NCBI GenBank assembly: GCA_913061275.1
Contig: CAJXSR010000012.1
Location: 35,701-99,700 of the forward strand
DNA: 64,000 nt
From: an uncultured Paracoccaceae bacterium
Lineage (GTDB): Bacteria > Pseudomonadota > Alphaproteobacteria > Rhodobacterales > Rhodobacteraceae
Direction: 5' to 3'
This document shows, in pieces, positions 1 to 8,695 of the stretch. The notes beneath the pieces were generated by a model. The model saw nothing but the letters and a program-made list of their open reading frames with translations, was not told the DNA's origin and did not search any database. Positions within the stretch are counted from its first letter, which is position 1. The number at the start of each line of letters is the position of its first letter. Made by a program: the position numbers and the translations under genes.

Positions 1-12
1 CTGGAACGAAAT

Positions 13-504
13 ATGACCCAACCTTACACCATACCCACTGGAACCTCGATCGGGCATGTACACCTGAAAGTCGCAAATATTGAACGCGCATTAGAATTTT
101 ACCAAGGTGTACTGGGCTTTGAAATCATTCACCAAAGGGGTGATGAAGCCGTCTTTATCTCTGCTGGTGGCTATCACCACCATATCGCGTTAAATACGTG
201 GCACAGCAAAGATAAACCACCTGCCCCAAAAAACACTGCAGGGCTTTTCCACATCGCAATTCTATATCCAACGCGGTTTGATCTGTCTGTTGCTTTGAAC
301 CGTGTGAGAAATGCAGGCATACCGATAGACGGTTCTTCAGATCACGGCGTATCCGAAGCGCTTTATATCAACCACCCAGATGGCAATGGTGTAGAGCTTT
401 ACGTTGACCGTCCTAAATCAGATTGGCCGCGTGATAGTTCAGGAAGTATTTCGATGATAACCAGCCCTTTGGATGTTGATGCGCTGTTGAAGCTATCGCA
501 ATAA
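13..504 (+). CDS. VOC-family (glyoxalase/extradiol dioxygenase-like) protein
   Basis: A 163-residue protein of the vicinal oxygen chelate fold. The N-terminal half starts with the typical GHVHLKVANIERALEFYQ strand-helix unit with its metal-ligand His, followed by HHHIALNTW. The C-terminal half has the second module (LFHIAILYP) and ends with a glutamate ligand in DGNGVELYVDRP. The H...H...E pattern fits a metal-dependent member related to catechol-2,3-dioxygenase CatE of Bacillus, but it is shorter than a four-module extradiol dioxygenase. The substrate cannot be told from sequence. The gene stands alone at the window edge, so an upstream partner cannot be excluded; a terminator hairpin follows it. 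Family assignment is firm, function is open. Confidence 0.85.
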   Translation: MTQPYTIPTGTSIGHVHLKVANIERALEFYQGVLGFEIIHQRGDEAVFISAGGYHHHIALNTWHSKDKPPAPKNTAGLFHIAILYPTRFDLSVALNRVRNAGIPIDGSSDHGVSEALYINHPDGNGVELYVDRPKSDWPRDSSGSISMITSPLDVDALLKLSQ

Positions 505-530
505 AAAAGGGGTGCCGCTATGCACCCCTT
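503..530 (-). terminator. Rho-independent terminator of the cytochrome P460 gene
   Basis: AAGGGGTGC and GCACCCCTT form a perfect 9-bp stem around a 6-nt loop. Read on the minus strand the stem is followed by a run of six T, so it ends the leftward gene at 569-1105. It may also slow transcription coming out of the rightward VOC gene. Confidence 0.8.
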
Positions 531-568
531 AGTATAATAAGATCAGGATTGGGATATCTAAATCTTAA

Positions 569-1105
569 TTATCTCGTAAACAGGTAATCGTCGCCATCAG
601 CGCTTGAATGACACGCGATACAACCTTTTTCCTTACCCTTCGCAACACGGCCAGCTAGCTGCATTCCTTTTGGGTTTTTATCTAATGAACCGTCTGGCAA
701 ATACTTTGCCCAGAACCAGTTTGCATTGTCTGCATCATAGCCATCTTCACGTTGGAACATCACTGTGATTGCACCCAGATGCTTAGCAGGATCATTTAAA
801 ACTTGTTCAGCTTCAACACCTTCTGGCCCGTAGTTACGTTTTACTACCAAAGAACCAGTATGGCCGTTTAGGGTAGCGGTTGTGTAAAACGTCTCAAGCA
901 TTTTTCCGTGCGGGTCTACACCTTCATAGGGAAACGTGCGAATGGCATTGTCGCCTGCAAGCTTCTCAGAGATCATTAAATCCCATAAAAGTGCCGCGTA
1001 ATCCGTTTCCATTTTTGTGCCGAATGGTTTGTCTTGGGCTGTCGCCTGAACACCTGCTACTGCGATAGCGGCCACTGTCAGTAATCCTAAATATTTTGCG
1101 CGCAT
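569..1105 (-). CDS. Periplasmic cytochrome P460-family protein
   Basis: A 178-residue protein with a Sec signal peptide (about residues 1-23, cleaved near TAQ-D) and one c-type heme site, CIACH at 162-166, close to the C-terminus. A C-terminal heme motif after a beta-rich domain (FYTTATLNGHTGSLVVKRN, ITVMFQRE) is the layout of the cytochrome P460 family, members of which oxidise hydroxylamine or detoxify NO. The Lys that cross-links to the P460 heme could not be located by eye, so it could equally be a cytochrome c'-beta-like protein. It lies back to back with a cytochrome c gene, a likely electron partner. A GGGAGA ribosome site precedes the start. Confidence 0.75.
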   Translation of the reverse strand: MRAKYLGLLTVAAIAVAGVQATAQDKPFGTKMETDYAALLWDLMISEKLAGDNAIRTFPYEGVDPHGKMLETFYTTATLNGHTGSLVVKRNYGPEGVEAEQVLNDPAKHLGAITVMFQREDGYDADNANWFWAKYLPDGSLDKNPKGMQLAGRVAKGKEKGCIACHSSADGDDYLFTR

Positions 1106-1119
1106 TATATTCTCCCTTT

Positions 1120-1130
1120 GGTATTATACC
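1120..1130. promoter_or_regulatory. Short inverted repeat in the divergent cytochrome promoter region
   Basis: GGTAT-T-ATACC is a 5-1-5 inverted repeat just upstream of the ribosome site of the P460 gene, within the 185-bp AT-rich spacer between two divergent cytochrome genes. It could be an operator shared by both genes. The sequence matches no regulator motif I can name, and an 11-bp repeat can arise by chance. Confidence 0.25.
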
Positions 1131-1290
1131 GTAATTTTTCATTAACTTATGAATGCACAGTAACGCTCACACAGGAAGAAGGGTAATCACGTTTCGGTAA
1201 AAATCTTGTGATCTATTGGTTAACTTTGATGATTAGACAAATAAATCATTTAAGTAAAAGATAGGCGAAACCAACGCAGGGAATATACCA

Positions 1291-2019
1291 ATGAAAATTA
1301 TCGCAACCGCAATGACAGTCTCAACGCTCATATTTGGGCAAGCAGCCCTATCGCAAGATGTGGATGCAGGTAAAAAAGTCTTTAAGAAATGCAAAGCTTG
1401 TCACAAAATCGGTGAAGGTGCCAAAAACAGCACAGGCCCTGTATTAACCAATGTTGTCGGACGTACTGCGGGCACATATGAAGGTTACAAATATTCCAAA
1501 ACCCTTAAGGCTGCAAAAGAGGCTGGTTTGGTGTGGGACACTGATAACCTAGCATCATACATAGAAAACCCAAAAAATTACATGAAAGCCCTGCTAAATA
1601 ATAAAAAAGCCAAGCCAAAAATGTCATTCAAACTTAAAGATGCCCAAAAACGTGCAGATGTAGTTGCCTATGTCGCTTCATTTTCACAACCGATGGAAGC
1701 AGAAATGCCTGCAACGCAAACTGTAGTAAAAAGCGATGTCATGGCACCAACGGGTGGGATTTGTGTGCAAAACGCCTCTAGGTCAGCTTATTTCTTTGTC
1801 GCAGAAGGTGAAAATGGCGTGCGTGTTACCAAGCAACTTGAACCAAATGAAGTGCTTTGCACACCAGAAATTCCCAATGGCACAAAGGGATCTGTCAGCG
1901 TTTTTGAAACAGAAGATCATTTTGAAGGTTGTACGCGCCTTGTGAAAGCAAACACAGTTGAACAGATGATGCGGTATTCAGAATTTGACCGCTGCTTGTG
2001 GACTTCTAACGCTGGATAA
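1291..2019 (+). CDS. Class I cytochrome c with an extra Cys-rich C-terminal domain
   Basis: A signal peptide (residues 1-22) is followed by a mitochondrial-type cytochrome c domain: heme motif CKACH at 34-38, the TGP-LTNVVGRTAG segment, and the axial Met at 111 in KPKMSF. This is the cytochrome c2/c-550 type that carries electrons between bc1 and oxidases or dehydrogenases in alphaproteobacteria. The usual domain ends near residue 130. Here about 95 further residues contain four Cys (GGIC, VLC, EGC and DRC), spaced as if two disulfides form in the periplasm. I do not recognise this tail. A GGGAA ribosome site precedes the ATG. The gene is divergent from the P460 gene. Confidence 0.85.
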   Translation: MKIIATAMTVSTLIFGQAALSQDVDAGKKVFKKCKACHKIGEGAKNSTGPVLTNVVGRTAGTYEGYKYSKTLKAAKEAGLVWDTDNLASYIENPKNYMKALLNNKKAKPKMSFKLKDAQKRADVVAYVASFSQPMEAEMPATQTVVKSDVMAPTGGICVQNASRSAYFFVAEGENGVRVTKQLEPNEVLCTPEIPNGTKGSVSVFETEDHFEGCTRLVKANTVEQMMRYSEFDRCLWTSNAG

Positions 2020-2144
2020 CACAAAGGTTGGTTTTACTTCGTAATTGGCGGTTAATGGTGCAATAACGGCGTAGTTTTGCCTTTTCTATCCCATAGAATA
2101 CTGCATATTGCTGATAAATACAGTTCAAGCAATGAAGTAGAAAC

Positions 2145-4190
2145 ATGACCAATTCTGACGATCCGCTGGTAATTTTCACCCCCTCTGGCAAACGCGGTAA
2201 TTTTCCCGTTGGCACACCTGTCCTGACCGCCGCCCGTAAACTGGGTGTTGATCTGGATAGTGTTTGCGGTGGGCGTGGCATATGCTCAAAGTGTCAGGTG
2301 CAGCCGTCTTACGGTGAGTTCGCCAAGCACGGTGTCACTGTGGCCGATGATGCACTTTCAGTCTGGAATGCGGTTGAAGAGCGCTACAAATCTAAGCGCC
2401 ACATGCTAGACGGGCGTCGATTAGGTTGTCAGGCCAAAGTACAAGGCAATGTTGTGATTGATGTGCCACCCGAAAGTCAGGTACACAAGCAAGTTGTCCG
2501 CAAAAGGGCCGAGGCCCGCGACATCACCATGAACCCATCCACAAAACTGTTTTATGTCGAAGTGCAAGAACCCGATATGCACAACCCGTCAGGTGATCTG
2601 GAACGGCTGGTTACTGCCCTACGCCACGACTGGGATTTGCCAAAACTAGAGGTCGATTTTTCGGTTCTGCCTATCTTGCAACCCGCCTTGCGCAAAGGGG
2701 GGTGGAAAGTTACCTGTGCCGTTCATCTGGGCGATCACACAGTCAGCCCGCGCATCGTACATATTTGGCCGGGCTATTATGACGGGGCTATATACGGCAT
2801 GGCTGTTGATCTGGGATCAACCACCATTGCGGCCCACCTATGTGATCTGCGTTCGGGTGAAGTGGTCGCAAGCAACGGCATTATGAACCCGCAAATCCGC
2901 TTTGGCGAAGATTTGATGAGCCGTGTCAGTTATTCGATGATGAATGAGGGCGGTGCGCAAGAAATGACCAATGCCGTGCGTGACGGCATGAATGCACTGT
3001 TTATTCAAATCGCATCCGAGGCTGAAATTGACCCCACCATGATTATGGATGCGGTGTTTGTCTGTAACCCTGTAATGCACCATCTGTTTTTAGGCATTGA
3101 TCCGTTTGAGTTGGGACAGGCCCCGTTTGCGCTGGCCACATCAGATGCAATTTCCACCCGTTCGCAAAGCTTGAACCTAAACATTCACCCTGCCGCACGT
3201 GTCTACCTGCTTCCCTGTATCGCGGGCCATGTAGGGGCAGATGCCGCCGCAGTAGCCCTGTCTGAAGCCCCTGATAAATCCGAAGACTTGGTTTTACTGG
3301 TTGATGTTGGCACCAACGCGGAAATTATTTTGGGCTACAAAGAAAAAGTATTGGCCTGTTCATCCCCCACTGGCCCCGCTTTTGAAGGCGCGCAAATATC
3401 CTCTGGCCAACGTGCAGCCCCCGGTGCCATTGAACACGTTGAAATTGACCCCATCACCAAAGAACCCCGTTTCCTTGTGATCGGGTCTGACATTTGGTCA
3501 GATCAAGAAGGCTTTGCCCAAAGCATTCTGTCATCTGGGATCACGGGCATATGCGGCTCTGGCATCATTGAAATGGTCGCAGAAATGCGCATGGCTGGTA
3601 TTGTTGACGGGCCAGGCCTGATCGGTGGGCCAGATCAAACAGGTACGACGCGTTGCTTCCTGGATGGGCGCACCCATTCCTATATGGTTTATGATGGCAG
3701 TGCTGAAGGTGCCCCCAAAATCACCGTGACCAACCGCGACATTCGCGAAATCCAGATGGCAAAGGCAGCGCTTTATTCAGGTGCGCGTCTGTTAATGGAT
3801 AAGTTTGAGGTCGATACAGTTGACCGCATCGTACTTGCAGGCGCGTTTGGCGCCCATATCAGCCCCAAACACGCAATGGTTCTGGGCATGATCCCTGACT
3901 GCATACTGGAGAAAGTGACCTCTGCGGGCAACGCTGCAGGAACAGGTGCGCGTATTGCATTGCTTAACACCGATGCACGGGCCGAAATTGAAGAAACCGT
4001 GCGCAACATCCACAAAATCGAAACCGCGATAGAGCCGCGCTTCCAAGAACATTTCGTTAACGCATCCGCCATACCCAACAGCGCCGAAAAATTCCCAATA
4101 CTGGAAACCATCGTGACCCTACCAGATGTGAACTTCAACACTGGCGGCGATAAAGAAGGTGGCGGCAGAAGGCGCAGACGGCGGGGTTGA
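2145..4190 (+). CDS. RACo-type corrinoid-activating protein (2Fe-2S ferredoxin plus ASKHA domain)
   Basis: 681 residues. The N-terminus is a plant-type [2Fe-2S] ferredoxin domain with Cys 41, 47 and 50 and the distal Cys 95. A linker leads to the DUF4445 ASKHA ATPase, beginning with AVDLGSTTIAAHL near residue 220, with a second phosphate loop in LLVDVGTNAEIILG and a late glycine-rich LAGAFGAHIS. Proteins of this layout (RACo, RamQ-like) use ATP to re-reduce Co(II) corrinoid proteins back to Co(I). In roseobacters they accompany MttB-like methyltransferases, and one such gene lies at 22757. The protein ends in an unusual Arg-rich tail, GGGRRRRRRG. It stands as a single gene after a 125-bp spacer. 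Confidence 0.85.
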   Translation: MTNSDDPLVIFTPSGKRGNFPVGTPVLTAARKLGVDLDSVCGGRGICSKCQVQPSYGEFAKHGVTVADDALSVWNAVEERYKSKRHMLDGRRLGCQAKVQGNVVIDVPPESQVHKQVVRKRAEARDITMNPSTKLFYVEVQEPDMHNPSGDLERLVTALRHDWDLPKLEVDFSVLPILQPALRKGGWKVTCAVHLGDHTVSPRIVHIWPGYYDGAIYGMAVDLGSTTIAAHLCDLRSGEVVASNGIMNPQIRFGEDLMSRVSYSMMNEGGAQEMTNAVRDGMNALFIQIASEAEIDPTMIMDAVFVCNPVMHHLFLGIDPFELGQAPFALATSDAISTRSQSLNLNIHPAARVYLLPCIAGHVGADAAAVALSEAPDKSEDLVLLVDVGTNAEIILGYKEKVLACSSPTGPAFEGAQISSGQRAAPGAIEHVEIDPITKEPRFLVIGSDIWSDQEGFAQSILSSGITGICGSGIIEMVAEMRMAGIVDGPGLIGGPDQTGTTRCFLDGRTHSYMVYDGSAEGAPKITVTNRDIREIQMAKAALYSGARLLMDKFEVDTVDRIVLAGAFGAHISPKHAMVLGMIPDCILEKVTSAGNAAGTGARIALLNTDARAEIEETVRNIHKIETAIEPRFQEHFVNASAIPNSAEKFPILETIVTLPDVNFNTGGDKEGGGRRRRRRG

Positions 4191-4445
4191 GGACATTGAT
4201 TTGAATAGCGAAAAACGCGCTGCAAGGTTCGTATCTTTAATGTTAATGTCTGTTTTGGGCCCTAACCACCAAATGCCTATATAGAAATCCATGAAATACT
4301 TCTTGACCTAAAGTTACCTTAAGCATTTAGAATATATTCGGACGTGATATCTGGATGTTCTTATTCATGCCCAAAACTTGGGCTAACACTGCGTATCTGT
4401 TTGGCCTCTTCGTTGTAACAACAGTTGTTTTTGTGGAATTTTCTT

Positions 4446-5042
4446 ATGCATGTATTGACTATACTCGATCATCCCAACCCCGCCTCGTTTAGCGCAGCTG
4501 TTGCCCAACAATTCATGGATGGTGCAAAAGCGGCTGGTCATTCGGTTGAGCTTGCAGATTTGAATGCTGAAGGTTTTAACCCACTTTGGTCGATGGCTGA
4601 CATTGAACGGGAGGGCGATGAAGCTGCACCGGCAGATGTGGTGAATGAACAAGAACGGATCGCGCGGGCAGACGCAATCTGTCTTGTATTTCCTCTGTTT
4701 TGGTGGGGTATGCCGTCCATGACCAAAGGGTGGGTTGATCGTGTGTGGACATGGGGATGGGCCTACGACCAGTTGGACGACCCTGAACAATCGCTTCAAC
4801 GATCTCGTACTGGCGTCCTTTTAATTCCAGCAGGAGCGCGTTCAGACGAAATGGAAAACGATGGCTATCTAGCCGCATTAGAAACGGCTTGGATCAAGGG
4901 AACATTTGGATATTTTGGGCTTTCCCCACGAAAGCTTGAGGTGCTTTATGGATCGACTGGTTCATTAAAGCGAAGACAAGCTCTATTAGAAAAAAGCTAT
5001 CAAGTTGGCCTAACATTAGCACCTCCCCAACGAACTAAATAG
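4446..5042 (+). CDS. NAD(P)H quinone-reductase-like flavodoxin-fold oxidoreductase
   Basis: 198 residues from the ATG at 4446; a TTG 21 bases earlier is possible but would add residues before the first strand MHVLTILDHPNP. The fold is flavodoxin-like, as in KefF/MdaB/NQO1: the N-terminal HPNPASFSAAVA phosphate loop binds flavin, and VFPLFWWGMPSMTKGWVDRVWTWGWAY is the classical active-site segment. Such enzymes reduce quinones or electrophiles by two electrons and some regulate potassium efflux. No efflux gene is adjacent. The 3' end overlaps the opposing GNAT gene by 8 bp. The physiological substrate is unknown. Confidence 0.85.
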   Translation: MHVLTILDHPNPASFSAAVAQQFMDGAKAAGHSVELADLNAEGFNPLWSMADIEREGDEAAPADVVNEQERIARADAICLVFPLFWWGMPSMTKGWVDRVWTWGWAYDQLDDPEQSLQRSRTGVLLIPAGARSDEMENDGYLAALETAWIKGTFGYFGLSPRKLEVLYGSTGSLKRRQALLEKSYQVGLTLAPPQRTK

Positions 5043-5520
5043 GCAAGTCGATCCGCATATGTGGAAGCATCCGACCAGGAATCGAACTTGATTGCACGCG
5101 CCCGACCGTCGAAAAGCCGAGGTTGCGGTAAAATGTTTCCGCTTCGGGGTCAGCGTTGAGGTGCAGAGCCGTCAAACCTTTCTCACGCGCCGACATCTCC
5201 AGAGCAGTCCACAGCATTAGCCCAACACCACGCCTTTGCCAGTCGGGATGTATGAAAAGCGCGGCTAGCTTACCAAAATTACCTTCCGGATCAACTTGTA
5301 AGCACACGAATCCGCACGGGGTATTACATTCCGCGACCCAATAGTTGTGCATTTCCAATTGGGCTGGCGTGACACGTAATCTTTCAGCAGAAGCAGCCAT
5401 GAAAGCATCATCATAACCATTTGACCGCTTGGATATCATTGCCAACATTGTCAGAGCTTCGGCATCCTCTTTGTGTGCTTGTCGAATTTTGACGTCCACC
5501 GATAGACCTCCCATATTCAA
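5035..5520 (-). CDS. GNAT-family N-acetyltransferase
   Basis: 161 residues. The GNAT core is clear: VKIRQAHKEDAEALTML at the start (beta1-alpha1), LAALFIHPDWQRRGVG at about 85-100 with the acetyl-CoA pyrophosphate loop Q/R-x-x-G-x-G/A written as QRRGVG, and LHLNADPEAETFYRNLGF as the closing beta5-alpha4 unit. The acceptor is not predictable. It is convergent with and overlaps the quinone-reductase-like gene by 8 bp, leaving no room for a terminator between them. Confidence 0.85.
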   Translation of the reverse strand: MNMGGLSVDVKIRQAHKEDAEALTMLAMISKRSNGYDDAFMAASAERLRVTPAQLEMHNYWVAECNTPCGFVCLQVDPEGNFGKLAALFIHPDWQRRGVGLMLWTALEMSAREKGLTALHLNADPEAETFYRNLGFSTVGRVQSSSIPGRMLPHMRIDLPI

Positions 5521-5737
5521 TTCCTGTTCATTTGTATCATATCACAACAGATCTTGTACCGAAGCAAATGAGCGGCAGCAAAGTCCGCACAGCGGAAGGT
5601 AGGTTGAAAAATTGGCTGCACATAAGAGGGTCGAATTTTGCGAACCCTGTATGTAAAAGAATTTTTTACAACTTTCTAAATTGGTGAAAATACTAAAATA
5701 GTATGAAATAAATCCTACAGAAAATATTATTATGATA

Positions 5738-5771
5738 CAAAAAAACGCCCTGCCAAAGCAGAGCGTTTTTT
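5738..5771 (-). terminator. Rho-independent terminator of tRNA-Leu
   Basis: On the minus strand ACGCTCTGC-TTTG-GCAGGGCGT forms a strong stem followed by a T run, immediately downstream of the tRNA 3' end. A matching A run on the other side lets it act in both directions. Confidence 0.85.
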
Positions 5772-5775
5772 TTGT

Positions 5776-5859
5776 TGGTACCCGAGGCCGGACTCGAACC
5801 GGCACGTCTCTCGACAGTAGATTTTGAATCTACCGCGTCTACCATTCCGCCACTCGGGC
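5776..5859 (-). tRNA. tRNA-Leu (anticodon CAA)
   Basis: 84 nt including an encoded CCA. The acceptor is GCCCGAG paired with CTCGGGT (first pair G-U), then discriminator A and CCA. The anticodon stem GTAGA/TCTAC encloses the loop TTCAAAA, giving anticodon CAA for UUG. A long variable arm (TGTCGAGAGACG) marks a class II tRNA, and the T arm is GCCGG-TTCGAGT-CCGGC. Confidence 0.95.
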
Positions 5860-5974
5860 AGGTACATGTTGGGGCGTTTAAACGGCCCTGCGCTTAGCGT
5901 CAATCAAGAACTAACATCTGTGATAGGAAAAAGCTGGCCTTTAGCCAATTTACCCGTCTTTAAAAGCCCTCAGA

Positions 5975-7081
5975 CTAATTAGGGTTTTGGGATTTGCCTT
6001 TCCCAGACAGCAACCATTTTAATTCAATATGTTTGTAAGTCAGATGCGACACATAAAATACAACCGCTAGAATGATAAACACAAGTAGGTTATTCACCAT
6101 TTCGTTTCCAGATGTAAGATAGTGTACACCGTCCACCACAGATATAAGCGGCATTCCTGTAACTTTCTGAATAACGACTAATATATAATTCAAACAAAAC
6201 AAAATTGCAGCATGTGTCATATATATTGAATAGGATAGTTTACCAGTAAACCGAAAGGCAGGAAGCTTTAAGATATTGGAAAAGATACCCGCCTCAAAAG
6301 AAAAGGTTAATATAGTTATGGCAAATAAAATATTAACTGCGTAAATACGATATGCCATATCCGATTGCACAACATAGAATACGGATAACAGTAAGCCAAA
6401 TTCAACAAAACTACTAAGGGCCGCAGGCGGTTTATAGAAAGATATTTTTCTATATACACTATACGTAACGGCACCACCGAAGAAACAAATTAACCCAATA
6501 GATACTTGTGTAGTCAGTATTCTAAAGTCACTAAATAAACTTATAATCATGCCAAGAGTAATAATTAACCAAACAATATGTTTAAATTTACCACTGTAAA
6601 AAATAGTAAAAAACAAAACAATATATAGAAAAAATTCTACACTGATACTCCACGATGGGGCATTATATGACAGATTATGCATATATTGCGACCATGATTG
6701 TATCAGCAATATATTCGGAATTATTTCTTTTAATGCAAATGTTTCTGTGAATGGTTCATTGATGAAGGTTAGCCCCCAGAATTTAACAGAAAAAAGTCTA
6801 ACGCACTCAAAAAAGAAGAATACGCTAAACATAAATATATGAAGTGGATAGATCCGAAAAAACCGTGCTTTAAAATATGATTTAAAACTCAAGTTTTCTT
6901 TATATCCATAGCCATGCGCTAAAACAAAGCCACTTAATACAAAGAAGAATTGAACAAAAATTGAACTTCCCCTGAAAAAATCTAATTCAGTAAAACTTCC
7001 AATTAAATGTATATGAAATAAAACTACTGCGACAGCACATAACCCCCTAAAAGAATCCAGTACTACAAATCGTTTTTGCAT
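5975..7081 (-). CDS. Acyltransferase 3 family membrane protein (OafA-like)
   Basis: 368 residues, almost entirely hydrophobic with about ten membrane spans. The N-terminus LDSFRGLCAVAVVLFH carries the family's R-x10-H motif, and FFVLSGFVLAHGY follows, as in membrane O-acyltransferases that acetylate sugars of LPS, capsule or exopolysaccharide. No SGNH domain is fused. The coding region is strikingly AT-rich, with many AT-ending codons, unlike the peptidase and tRNA beside it, which suggests acquisition from elsewhere. No sugar-biosynthesis genes are adjacent, so the acceptor is unknown. The spacer to the tRNA holds no other gene. Confidence 0.85.
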   Translation of the reverse strand: MQKRFVVLDSFRGLCAVAVVLFHIHLIGSFTELDFFRGSSIFVQFFFVLSGFVLAHGYGYKENLSFKSYFKARFFRIYPLHIFMFSVFFFFECVRLFSVKFWGLTFINEPFTETFALKEIIPNILLIQSWSQYMHNLSYNAPSWSISVEFFLYIVLFFTIFYSGKFKHIVWLIITLGMIISLFSDFRILTTQVSIGLICFFGGAVTYSVYRKISFYKPPAALSSFVEFGLLLSVFYVVQSDMAYRIYAVNILFAITILTFSFEAGIFSNILKLPAFRFTGKLSYSIYMTHAAILFCLNYILVVIQKVTGMPLISVVDGVHYLTSGNEMVNNLLVFIILAVVFYVSHLTYKHIELKWLLSGKGKSQNPN

Positions 7082-7148
7082 CTAATGCTTTCAAGCTTAT
7101 GGTAATCAGCCTTATTTGGCCCAATCACTACAGTTTTAACCGTATATT

Positions 7149-7994
7149 TTAATTCAAAGCCGCAAAGCTATCGCACTGATCCATCCGCCCGGATTTATAT
7201 CCACGTTTAAACCATTTTTGACGTTGCTTTGAAGTACCATGGGTAAATGTATGCGGCATGGGGCGGTTGCCTGCATTGCTTTGCAACGTGTCATCCCCGA
7301 TTTGCTTGGCCGCATTCATAGCCTCACGAATATCGCCACCTTCAATCACCCCCAGCTTATCCTCTGCATATCGCGCCCAAATCCCTGCATAACAATCTGC
7401 CTGCAACTCAATCATCACGGATACACGGTTACTATCTGCCTGGTTCATAGATTGACGCGCCTTATTGGCCTGCCCCAATGTGCCCAATTCGTTTTGCACA
7501 TGGTGTGCCACTTCGTGTGCTACAACATAAGCGGCAGCAAAATCACCCTTTGCCCCTAAACGGCGCGATAAAGTGGTGAAGAAATCCGTGTCCAAATAAA
7601 CCTTACGATCACCAGGGCAGAAAAACGGCCCCGTTGCACCCGACGCATTACCACAAGGTGACTGGGTCACACCTTTGTACAGCACCAGTGTTACAGGGCG
7701 ATATGTACCGCCCACCTGATCTTTAAACACTGCATCCCAAATTTGTTCGGTATAGCCCAAAGTCGCACTTACAAACGCTGCCTGCGTTTTATCTTCTTTG
7801 GTCAATTCAACCGAACCAGAAGATACAGAACTACCGCCACTGTTTGTCAGCAAAGAAGAAACATCCACATCAAAAAAGGCGCCAATAGCCAATACAAATA
7901 TTATACCGACAATTCCCAAACCACCGGTTTTGCCTTTCGACACCTTGCGTCTGTCTTCTATGTTACGGCTACCGCGCGCTTTACGCCATTTCAT
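7149..7994 (-). CDS. YpfJ-family neutral zinc metallopeptidase
   Basis: 281 residues. A basic N-terminus (RGSRNIEDRRK) and one membrane span (about 27-47) precede a periplasmic domain. The zincin motif HEVAHHVQ lies near residue 160, with a downstream ELQADCYAGIWA segment supplying the third ligand. The C-terminal PHTFTHGTSKQRQKWFKRGY signature is typical of the KPN_02809/YpfJ family (Zn_peptidase_2), whose substrates are unknown. The start is supported by an AGGGGG ribosome site. The stretch to the neighbouring acyltransferase is short and empty. Confidence 0.9.
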   Translation of the reverse strand: MKWRKARGSRNIEDRRKVSKGKTGGLGIVGIIFVLAIGAFFDVDVSSLLTNSGGSSVSSGSVELTKEDKTQAAFVSATLGYTEQIWDAVFKDQVGGTYRPVTLVLYKGVTQSPCGNASGATGPFFCPGDRKVYLDTDFFTTLSRRLGAKGDFAAAYVVAHEVAHHVQNELGTLGQANKARQSMNQADSNRVSVMIELQADCYAGIWARYAEDKLGVIEGGDIREAMNAAKQIGDDTLQSNAGNRPMPHTFTHGTSKQRQKWFKRGYKSGRMDQCDSFAALN

Positions 7995-8116
7995 GTGAAC
8001 CCCCTATTCGTTCTGAACCTATAAATAGGGATGCGGCACATTAGGTACAAGCCTTACTGTTGACTTGACGAAAAGCCCTGCGCGTGGTGCATAAGCGCAA
8101 ATCATAAGGCAACCTA

Positions 8117-8695
8117 ATGCTGCGTAAACTTTACGACTGGACATTTTCACTGGCTCAAACGCCCTATGCGCTTTACGCGCTTGCTTTTGTTGCTTTTGTG
8201 GAAAGCTCTTTTTTTGCTATCCCACCTGATGTTTTACTGATCCCGTTGGTAATTGCGGCCCCACACCGCGCATGGCTGATTGCAGGCGTTTGCACCATTG
8301 CAAGTGTATTAGGCGGTGGTTTAGGCTATTATATCGGGGCCGAACTTTTTGATGTAGCAGGTAAACCGTTGTTAGAGTTTTATGGCAAGTTAGATCAGTT
8401 TGACGCCTTTAAGGAACGCTTTAATGCTTATGGCCATTGGGCGGTATTAACCGCAGGCGTTACCCCGTTTCCCTATAAGGTCATTACCATTACATCAGGG
8501 GCCACAGGATTACCCTTTGCACAATTCATGATCTGGTCATTGATAGCACGCGCGTTACGCTTTTTTATCGTTGCCGCATTGTTGTGGAAATTTGGCGCAC
8601 CCATCAAAGACTTTATTGAAAAACGTCTTGGCCTTGTATTTACAGTATTCACTGTTGTCTTAATCGGAACCTTTTATTTGGTGAAATACCTATGA
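8117..8695 (+). CDS. DedA/SNARE-associated family membrane protein (YqaA-like)
   Basis: 192 residues. The N-terminal LYDWTFSLAQTPYALYALAFVAFVESSFFAIPPDVLL region and the GLGYYIGAELFD and TPFPYKVITITSGA segments are those of the YqaA branch of DedA-like proteins, relatives of which scramble or flip undecaprenyl phosphate and phospholipids. Several membrane spans are predicted. An AAGG ribosome site lies upstream. The stop overlaps the start of dsbB in ATGA, so the two are translationally coupled. Confidence 0.9.
   Translation: MLRKLYDWTFSLAQTPYALYALAFVAFVESSFFAIPPDVLLIPLVIAAPHRAWLIAGVCTIASVLGGGLGYYIGAELFDVAGKPLLEFYGKLDQFDAFKERFNAYGHWAVLTAGVTPFPYKVITITSGATGLPFAQFMIWSLIARALRFFIVAALLWKFGAPIKDFIEKRLGLVFTVFTVVLIGTFYLVKYL

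Noticed and set aside
5776..5975. Integration site of a mobile island at tRNA-Leu
   Set aside because: No repeat of the tRNA 3' end and no integrase were seen on either side.
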